A stretch of 19,071 bases of DNA, from positions 1 to 19,071 of the forward strand of contig JAEZPG010000070.1 in the NCBI GenBank assembly GCA_023413555.1. Direction: 5' to 3'. Under the pieces are notes generated by a model. It made no database searches and was not told the DNA's origin. It worked only from the letters and a program-made list of their open reading frames with translations. The stretch is from Bacillota bacterium. Its GTDB lineage: Bacteria > Bacillota > Clostridia > Lachnospirales > Lachnospiraceae. This document shows positions 13,319 through 19,071 of the stretch, piece by piece (within the stretch, counting starts at the first letter, position 1; each line of letters opens with the position of its first letter). The translations under genes and the position numbers were made by a program.

Positions 13319-15850
13319 ATGAATAGATATAACAGTACTCCAGTTCCTAAGACGGAACGAATAACAAAATTAGTAAAAGATTTATTCAAAAGTATGCCCG
13401 AGATAGAAGCGGCAAGAGCTGAGCTACTTACGGAATCCTACAAAGAGACAGAAGGCTTGCCTGAAATCAAGCGTAAAGCGCTTGGTTTGCAACATATCCT
13501 TGAGAATATTCCAATTATTATCCGGGATGATGAGCTGATTGTAGGAAGTTCAACAATAGCTCCAAGAGGCTGCCAGACGTTTCCTGAGTTCTCTTATGAA
13601 TGGTTAGAAGATGAATTTGATACCATTGAACACAGATCAGCGGATCCATTTTACATTTCAGAGGATACGAAGAAAAGATTAAAAAAAGCAAATGCATACT
13701 GGAAGGGTAAGACAACGAACCAATTGGCATTAGAATATATGGCTCCTGAAGCAATTCGGGCCATGGAACATAATATATTTACTCCAGGTAACTATCTTTA
13801 TAATGGTATTGGACATGTGACAGTACAATACCAAAAGGTTATGGAAGTTGGGCTGAATGGAATCATTAAGGAAGCGGAAGAGGAAATGATGACCTGCCAG
13901 TTTGGTGATGCTGATTATGTTAATAAAATGGCATTTCTTGAGTCAGTAGTGATTTCATGTAAGGCAGTCAGAGATTATAGTAAAAGATATAGTAAGCTGG
14001 CCAATGAGATGGCACAAAAAGAGAAGGATGCAAAAAGGAAAAAAGAATTATTACATATTTCAACAATATGTGATAATGTTCCAGAACATCCTGCTTCCAG
14101 CTTTGAGGAAGCTTGCCAGACTTTTTGGTTTATACAACAAGTGTTACAAATCGAATCTAGTGGTCATTCTATATCTCCAGGAAGATTTGATCAGTATATG
14201 TATCCTTATTATAAAAAGGATCTACAAGAGGGTAGACTTACAAGAGAGTATGCACAGGAATTGTTGGATTGCATATGGATAAAGCTAAATGATCTGAATA
14301 AAGTGAGAGATGAAGCAAGTGCAGAAGGATTTGCTGGTTACTCTTTGTTCCAGAATCTAATTGTAGGCGGACAGACTGTGGATGGAAGAGATGCAACAAA
14401 TGATTTATCATTTATGTGTATAGATGCATCCAAACAGGTTTTTTTACCTCAACCATCCTTGTCTATTCGTGTATGGAATGGTTCTCCACAGGATTTACTT
14501 ATACGTGCAGCAGAGCTTACTAGAACAGGAATCGGTTTTCCAGCATACTATAACGATGAGATTATTATTCCAGCATTATTAAAGCGTGGCTTATCCCTAG
14601 AGGATGCAAGGGATTATAATATTATTGGCTGTGTGGAACCACAGAAAGCAGGTAAAACGGAAGGCTGGCATGACGCAGCATTTTTTAATATGTGCCGTCC
14701 TCTTGAGATGGTATTCTCCAATGGATATGACCGGGGCAAAGAAGCAAGTATACATACGGGTAATGTAGAAGAATTTAAGAACTTTGAAGAGTTTTATGAT
14801 GCTTATAAAAAACAGATGGCTTATAACATATCATTAATGGTAAACGCCAATAATGCCATAGATATGGCTCATCGTACTCGCAGTCCACTACCATTTGAAT
14901 CCTGTCTGATCGATGATTGTATAAAACGAGGAAAATCTGCTCAGGAAGGTGGGGCTGTCTATAATTTCACTGGCCCACAAGGGTTTGGTATTGCCAATGT
15001 TGCGGATTCTATGTATACAATCAGAAAACTTGTCTTCGAAGAAAAAAAGATTACGTTATGTGAGTTAAAAAAAGCATTGGAAATGAACTTCGGTAAGGGC
15101 TTTGATACGATAACAGCTCAGGAAATTGCTCTTCAGGTGGCGGACACACTGAAAGCACAGGGCAAGGAAGTTACCTCAGATATCATTAAAATGACAATTA
15201 ATAATGTACTGAATCTCTCTTTACCAGAGACAGAAAAGGCTAGGTATCAAGAAATCCTGAATATGATTGATGAACTACCTAAGTATGGAAATGACGTGGA
15301 AGATGTTGATTATCTGGCCCGAGAAGTTGCTTATGTGTATACAAAGACGGTAGAACAATTCAAAAATCCAAGAGGCGGTATCTTCCATGCTGGTCTATAT
15401 CCTGTATCCGCTAATGTTCCTTTAGGAGCACAGACAGGAGCAACACCAGACGGTAGATTAGCACATACTCCAGTAGCAGATGGGGTATCACCATCCTCCG
15501 GTAAAGATGTGAATGGACCTACAGCAGCCTGTAACTCTGTAGCTCGTCTAGATCATGAAATCGCAAGTAATGGAACCTTATTTAATATGAAAATGCATCC
15601 TTCTGCCATGAGTGGACAATATGGATTAGAGAATTTTGTTTCTCTTATTCGAGGATTTTTTGATCAGAAGGGTATGCATATGCAGTTTAATGTGATAGAC
15701 AAGAAAACATTGTTAGATGCACAAAGTCATCCTGAGAAGTATAGCGGTTTGGTGGTAAGAGTAGCTGGTTATTCTGCATTATTTACTACTTTGTCCAAGT
15801 CTTTACAGGATGCTATCATACGAAGAACAGAACAAGGTGTCAACCGATAA
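13319..15850 (+). CDS. B12-independent glycyl-radical 1,2-propanediol dehydratase
   Basis: 843 residues from this start. It dehydrates 1,2-propanediol to propionaldehyde by radical chemistry. The active-site Cys438 and Glu440 lie in GCVEPQ, and Asp452 in GWHDAAF. His166 (GIGHVT) and Ser284 are further candidate substrate contacts. The glycyl radical is Gly817 in VRVAGYSALF. As I recall it, the Cys/Glu/Gly numbering agrees with the Roseburia inulinivorans propanediol dehydratase. Glycerol dehydratase and choline lyase share the GCVEP motif and are the alternatives, but the aldolase, PduP and PduL context favours propanediol. ATG 13319 has GGAG (13309-13312) 6 bases before it; a longer frame from 13247 would overlap the DeoR gene with unrelated sequence. 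No clear encapsulation extension is visible. Confidence 0.92.
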   Translation: MNRYNSTPVPKTERITKLVKDLFKSMPEIEAARAELLTESYKETEGLPEIKRKALGLQHILENIPIIIRDDELIVGSSTIAPRGCQTFPEFSYEWLEDEFDTIEHRSADPFYISEDTKKRLKKANAYWKGKTTNQLALEYMAPEAIRAMEHNIFTPGNYLYNGIGHVTVQYQKVMEVGLNGIIKEAEEEMMTCQFGDADYVNKMAFLESVVISCKAVRDYSKRYSKLANEMAQKEKDAKRKKELLHISTICDNVPEHPASSFEEACQTFWFIQQVLQIESSGHSISPGRFDQYMYPYYKKDLQEGRLTREYAQELLDCIWIKLNDLNKVRDEASAEGFAGYSLFQNLIVGGQTVDGRDATNDLSFMCIDASKQVFLPQPSLSIRVWNGSPQDLLIRAAELTRTGIGFPAYYNDEIIIPALLKRGLSLEDARDYNIIGCVEPQKAGKTEGWHDAAFFNMCRPLEMVFSNGYDRGKEASIHTGNVEEFKNFEEFYDAYKKQMAYNISLMVNANNAIDMAHRTRSPLPFESCLIDDCIKRGKSAQEGGAVYNFTGPQGFGIANVADSMYTIRKLVFEEKKITLCELKKALEMNFGKGFDTITAQEIALQVADTLKAQGKEVTSDIIKMTINNVLNLSLPETEKARYQEILNMIDELPKYGNDVEDVDYLAREVAYVYTKTVEQFKNPRGGIFHAGLYPVSANVPLGAQTGATPDGRLAHTPVADGVSPSSGKDVNGPTAACNSVARLDHEIASNGTLFNMKMHPSAMSGQYGLENFVSLIRGFFDQKGMHMQFNVIDKKTLLDAQSHPEKYSGLVVRVAGYSALFTTLSKSLQDAIIRRTEQGVNR

Positions 15851-15874
15851 TAAGAGGAAAAGAGTACGCGAAAT

Positions 15875-16669
15875 ATGGATGAATATTTAAACAGAACAGG
15901 ACGAATATTTGATATACAACGCTATTCCATTCATGATGGGGTTGGCATTCGGACAATTGTGTTTCTAAAGGGGTGTGCACTTCGGTGCAAATGGTGTTGC
16001 AATCCTGAGTCTCAGGAATATGGGATTCAAACAATGATGGTTAATGGAAAGGCAAAGACGATTGGCAGAGATGTAACGGTTTTGGAAGTTATGGATACAG
16101 TATCTCGTGATATTCCATATTACGGCCGTTCAGGAGGTGGCCTTACTTTGTCTGGAGGCGAAAGTCTACTACAACCTGAATTTGCAGAAGGACTTTTGCA
16201 TGCTGCCAAAGATATGGGACTTAACACTGCCATGGAAAGTATGGGATATGCTGATTTTAATGTAATCAAGAAAATACTACCATACCTAGATACATATCTT
16301 TTGGATATTAAGCATATGAATCATGAGAAGCATAGGGAGTTTACTGGTAAAGATAATAAGCTAATGCTTGAAAATGCAAAAAAGATTGCCAGTAGTAAAA
16401 TGACAGAACTAGTGATTCGTGTTCCAGTGGTACCAGGATTTAATGATACGAAGGAAGAAATTAAAGGGATTGCATTGTATGCAGAGTCTCTCATTGGAGT
16501 CAAGAAAATCCACCTCCTTCCTTATCATAATTTTGGTAGAGGCAAATATGAAGGTCTTGGTAGAGATTATCCTATGGGTAATATAAATACACCTAGTGAT
16601 GAAAGCATGCAGATTTTCAAGGAAATGGTAGAAAACGAAACCTCTTTAGAATGTGTGGTTGGGGGTTAA
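15875..16669 (+). CDS. Glycyl-radical enzyme activating protein (radical SAM)
   Basis: 264 residues. It should install the glycyl radical on Gly817 of the dehydratase encoded 24 bases upstream. The radical-SAM cluster motif is CALRCKWC (Cys34, Cys38, Cys41). SGGGLTLSGGESLLQPEF near 85-102 is the family's SAM-binding GGE region. Many activases of glycerol dehydratase and choline-lyase type carry a ferredoxin-like insert with two 4Fe-4S motifs after the first cluster. Here that region (residues 45-65) has no Cys, giving a compact, pyruvate formate-lyase-activase-like architecture. The ribosome site is only moderate (AAAAGAG, 10 bases before the ATG). Confidence 0.93.
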   Translation: MDEYLNRTGRIFDIQRYSIHDGVGIRTIVFLKGCALRCKWCCNPESQEYGIQTMMVNGKAKTIGRDVTVLEVMDTVSRDIPYYGRSGGGLTLSGGESLLQPEFAEGLLHAAKDMGLNTAMESMGYADFNVIKKILPYLDTYLLDIKHMNHEKHREFTGKDNKLMLENAKKIASSKMTELVIRVPVVPGFNDTKEEIKGIALYAESLIGVKKIHLLPYHNFGRGKYEGLGRDYPMGNINTPSDESMQIFKEMVENETSLECVVGG

Positions 16670-16702
16670 AAAAAGAAAGATTACATAGAAAAGGGGAATA
16701 AC

Positions 16703-17260
16703 ATGAACAAAAAATTATCCGAAATGTCTTTAGAAGAGTTGTGGCAGTTATTTCCCATTTTTCTTGTAGAACATAAGCCATATTGGAAGGATTGGTACAC
16801 AGAAGAAGAAAATGAACTAAAGAAGATTCTTCCATCACAAGAGATTGTCCAAATCAATCATATTGGAAGTACGGCAATTGCGGGTATATGGGCAAAGCCT
16901 ATCATTGATATTCTTGTAGAGCTTAGCTATAATAGCGATATGCATACTATAGAAGAGTTGCTATTACATCATGGTTTTTTAGAAATGAGTCATAGTGACG
17001 GAAGAATCTCTCTTAATAAAGGATATACAGAGGATGGATTTGAGGAAAAAGTATTCCATCTGCATCTTAGATATGAAGGAGATCATGATGAGATATATTT
17101 TAGAGATTACCTGAATGAAAATCCTGCAATTGCAAAACAATACGAAGAATTGAAATTAAGTTTATGGAAAAAATATAAATTTAATCGAGATGGATATACA
17201 GAAGCTAAAACTGCATTCATATTAAAATATACTAAATTAGCACAAAAAAACAATAAATAA
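16703..17260 (+). CDS. GrpB-family (UPF0157) nucleotidyltransferase-fold protein
   Basis: 185 residues. It has the GrpB core INHIGSTAIAGIWAKPIIDI (51-70), with the HxGSTxxxG...KPxxD pattern of a nucleotidyltransferase-like fold, then FHLHLR and RDYLNENPAIAKQYEELK. The biochemical role of the family is poorly known. AAGGGG lies ahead of the ATG. The gap from the activase gene is only 33 bases with no terminator, and a good terminator follows this gene. It may therefore be the last gene of the microcompartment transcript, perhaps without functional connection. Confidence 0.88.
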   Translation: MNKKLSEMSLEELWQLFPIFLVEHKPYWKDWYTEEENELKKILPSQEIVQINHIGSTAIAGIWAKPIIDILVELSYNSDMHTIEELLLHHGFLEMSHSDGRISLNKGYTEDGFEEKVFHLHLRYEGDHDEIYFRDYLNENPAIAKQYEELKLSLWKKYKFNRDGYTEAKTAFILKYTKLAQKNNK

Positions 17261-17266
17261 TTTTAT

Positions 17267-17302
17267 GGAGCCGGTATATTGTGAATACAGGCTCCTTTTC
17301 TT
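17267..17302 (+). terminator. Rho-independent terminator after the GrpB-family gene
   Basis: The stem GGAGCC/GGCTCC (17267-17272 and 17290-17295) is extended by GTAT/ATAC across one mismatch, with a short loop, then TTTTCTT. It is the first convincing terminator downstream of 3422 and probably ends the microcompartment transcript. Confidence 0.85.
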
Positions 17303-17347
17303 AGCAGGTTTTTGTACATAAATACAAGCTTGGTTCTTATATACGTA

Positions 17348-17376
17348 TTGTAACAGGTCGAAATATCGTATATAAT
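17348..17376 (+). promoter_or_regulatory. Sigma-A-type promoter of trkA-trkH
   Basis: TTGTAA (17348-17353), a 17-base spacer and TATAAT (17371-17376), 38 bases before the trkA start. It lies just downstream of the terminator and shows no similarity to the two matched promoters at 2034 and 3343 beyond the hexamers. Confidence 0.7.
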
Positions 17377-17414
17377 AATGTAATATAAGTTAATATAAAA
17401 AAATGGAGGAAGTC

Positions 17415-18773
17415 ATGAATATTATTGTAGTTGGCTGTGGAAAAGTTGGCCGCACGTTAGCAGAGCAACTGGTCCAGGAAGGTCATGATATTTCTGTCAT
17501 AGATATACACAGTTCAGTCGTTGAGGAAATATCAAATACTTATGATGCTTTTGGGGTAGTTGGAAATGGTGCTATTTACAGTACCCAAAAAGAGGCTGGT
17601 GTGGAACAGGCTAATCTGTTAATAGCGGTTACCGGATCAGATGAGTTGAATCTTCTTTGTTGTCTGATTGCGCGAAAGGCAGGAAACTGTAAAACAATCG
17701 CCAGAGTGCGTAATCCTGTTTACTATGAGGAAATAGGATTTATCAAAGAAGAATTAGGTTTGTCTATGGTTATTAATCCGGAGTATGAAACAGCCTGTGA
17801 AATCGCACGTTTGCTGCGTTTTCCATCGGCAATTGATATAAATATATTTCATAAAGGACGCGTTGAATTACTAAACGTAAAAGTTGAGGAAGGTTCTATC
17901 CTTCATAACTTGTGTGTCAAAGAGATTCATTCCAAATTAAAATGCGACGTTCTTATATGTACAGTAGAACGAGGAAAAGACGTTATTATACCAAATGGTG
18001 ATTTTGTTATTCAGGAAAAGGATATTGTATCAATAATTGCTCCTCATAAAAAAGCAATTGAATTCTTTACGAAGATTGGTGTATTACACAGTTCTGTTAA
18101 GAGCACTATGTTAATTGGTGGTGGAGAAATCTCATATTATCTGGCACAAATACTGGAAAAATCAGGAGTCAGCGTAAAAATTATTGAGGATAACAGAAAA
18201 CGGTGTGAAAAACTGACTGAGCTTTTACCAAAGACAATGGTTATTCATGGAGATGGTACAGATAAAGATTTACTTCTAGAGGAGGGAATCGAAGAGGTAG
18301 AATCTTTTGCTTCCTTAACGGGAATCGATGAAGAAAATATTTTACTTTCCTTATATGCACAAAGTAAATCCAAAGGAAAAGTTATTACTAAGGTGAATCG
18401 AATTAATTTTGATGAAGTAATAAAAAGTCTAAATCTTGGAAGCGTGATTTATCCAAAATATATTACCATGCAATATATATTGCAATATGTTCGAGCGAGG
18501 AATAATTCTATTGGCAGTAATGTAGAGACTTTATATAAGATTAAGAAGGACAAGGCGGAGGCTTTAGAATTCTATGTAAATGAAGGCTCCAATTTAATTG
18601 GAATACCATTAGAGAAATTAGATTTGAAGCCAAACCTGATTATATGTTCCATTAACCGTAGCGGAAAAATAATTACGCCAAGAGGCCAAGATTGTATTAA
18701 AAATGGGGATCATGTAATTGTTGTAACCACTAATATGGGATTACATGATTTAAGTGATATATTAAGGAGCTAG
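17415..18773 (+). CDS. trkA: Trk potassium uptake regulatory subunit TrkA
   Basis: 452 residues. This is a cytosolic peripheral subunit that binds NAD(H) or other nucleotides and gates the TrkH channel. There are two RCK repeats. The first Rossmann motif is VVGCGKVG at residues 5-12, and the second nucleotide-binding half begins STMLIGGGEISYYLAQ near residue 231. Each is followed by an RCK-C domain. I chose ATG 17415 because it gives the family start MNIIVVGCGKVG and has GGAGG (17405-17409) 5 bases ahead. The upstream ATG 17403 overlaps that ribosome site. The stop lies 2 bases before trkH. Confidence 0.95.
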   Translation: MNIIVVGCGKVGRTLAEQLVQEGHDISVIDIHSSVVEEISNTYDAFGVVGNGAIYSTQKEAGVEQANLLIAVTGSDELNLLCCLIARKAGNCKTIARVRNPVYYEEIGFIKEELGLSMVINPEYETACEIARLLRFPSAIDINIFHKGRVELLNVKVEEGSILHNLCVKEIHSKLKCDVLICTVERGKDVIIPNGDFVIQEKDIVSIIAPHKKAIEFFTKIGVLHSSVKSTMLIGGGEISYYLAQILEKSGVSVKIIEDNRKRCEKLTELLPKTMVIHGDGTDKDLLLEEGIEEVESFASLTGIDEENILLSLYAQSKSKGKVITKVNRINFDEVIKSLNLGSVIYPKYITMQYILQYVRARNNSIGSNVETLYKIKKDKAEALEFYVNEGSNLIGIPLEKLDLKPNLIICSINRSGKIITPRGQDCIKNGDHVIVVTTNMGLHDLSDILRS

Positions 18774-18775
18774 TT

Positions 18776-19071
18776 ATGAACAGAAGATTTATAAGCTATA
18801 TATTAGGCTGGATATTCACTTTTCAAGGAATATTTTTAATCGTACCCTTTCTTCTTTCTTTGATTTATAGAGAGGATAGTGGTATGGCATGTCTAATCTC
18901 AGCAGTAATATGTTTCGCAATAGGTGGGCCTCTTATCTTTAAAAAGCCAAAGAACAAGTCTTTTTATGCCAAAGACGGCTTTGTATGCGTAGCATTGGGA
19001 TGGATTGTGTTAAGCTTTACAGGAGCACTGCCGTTTATTATAAGCCGGGAGATTCCGGATGTATTTGACGC
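18776..19071 (+). CDS. trkH: Trk potassium channel subunit TrkH, N-terminal part (cut by window end)
   Basis: 98 complete codons remain open at the window edge. The product begins MNRRFISYILGWIFTFQGIF, continues with hydrophobic membrane segments, and has FYAKDGFVCVALGWIVLS and GALPFIIS, typical of the TrkH N-terminus. AAGGAG (18764-18769) is 6 bases before the ATG. It forms an operon with trkA, and the two proteins act as one potassium uptake system. Only the N-terminus is visible, so the selectivity-filter repeats cannot be checked. Confidence 0.9.
   Translation, partial: MNRRFISYILGWIFTFQGIFLIVPFLLSLIYREDSGMACLISAVICFAIGGPLIFKKPKNKSFYAKDGFVCVALGWIVLSFTGALPFIISREIPDVFD

Noticed and set aside
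1..19071. CRISPR arrays, tRNA or rRNA genes, insertion sequences
   Set aside because: I saw no regularly spaced repeats, no tRNA-like cloverleaf and no transposase. The ParA pair is the only hint of mobile-element ancestry.

Overview
The window is AT-rich, and every gene lies on the + strand. Strong AAGGAGG-type ribosome sites and protein families typical of Clostridia suggest an anaerobic Firmicute. It looks most like a Lachnospiraceae member related to Clostridium (Lachnoclostridium) phytofermentans, which has a similar fucose/rhamnose microcompartment locus. The species assignment is an inference.

Layout. (1) 75-1742: a lipoprotein and a CPBP-family membrane protease-like protein, apparently in one operon and unrelated to what follows. 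(2) 1743-2159: a 417-base intergenic stretch with repeats and a consensus promoter. (3) 2160-3162: a ParA-type ATPase translationally coupled to a 72-residue lysine-rich, probably disordered protein, closed by a strong terminator. (4) 3422-16669: a glycyl-radical-enzyme microcompartment (GRM) operon of about 13 kb. It has its own promoter and no internal terminator that I can see. (5) 16703-17260: a GrpB-family gene, which may be the last gene of that transcript, followed by a terminator. (6) 17415 to the window end: a trkA-trkH potassium uptake pair, with trkH cut by the window edge.

The microcompartment operon encodes shell proteins: a EutS/PduU-type permuted hexamer, four further BMC-H proteins, one EutN/PduN pentamer and one PduT-type trimer with a probable Fe-S pore. 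Its cargo is a class II fuculose-/rhamnulose-phosphate aldolase, a HbpS/GlcG-like protein, PduP, a zinc-type alcohol dehydrogenase, PduL, PduS, a glycyl-radical 1,2-propanediol dehydratase and its activase. It also carries EutP/PduV and a DeoR-family regulator. The inferred pathway splits a deoxysugar 1-phosphate to DHAP and lactaldehyde and reduces lactaldehyde to 1,2-propanediol. A B12-independent dehydratase then makes propionaldehyde, which goes to propionyl-CoA and propionyl-phosphate or to propanol. The kinase, isomerase and transporter steps are not in the window.

The most interesting point is the ParA plus small disordered protein pair immediately upstream. Its promoter region matches that of the shell operon without gaps at 43 of 63 positions. 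This is a candidate McdAB-like system for positioning or partitioning the catabolic microcompartment. The competing explanation is a leftover partition pair from a mobile element.
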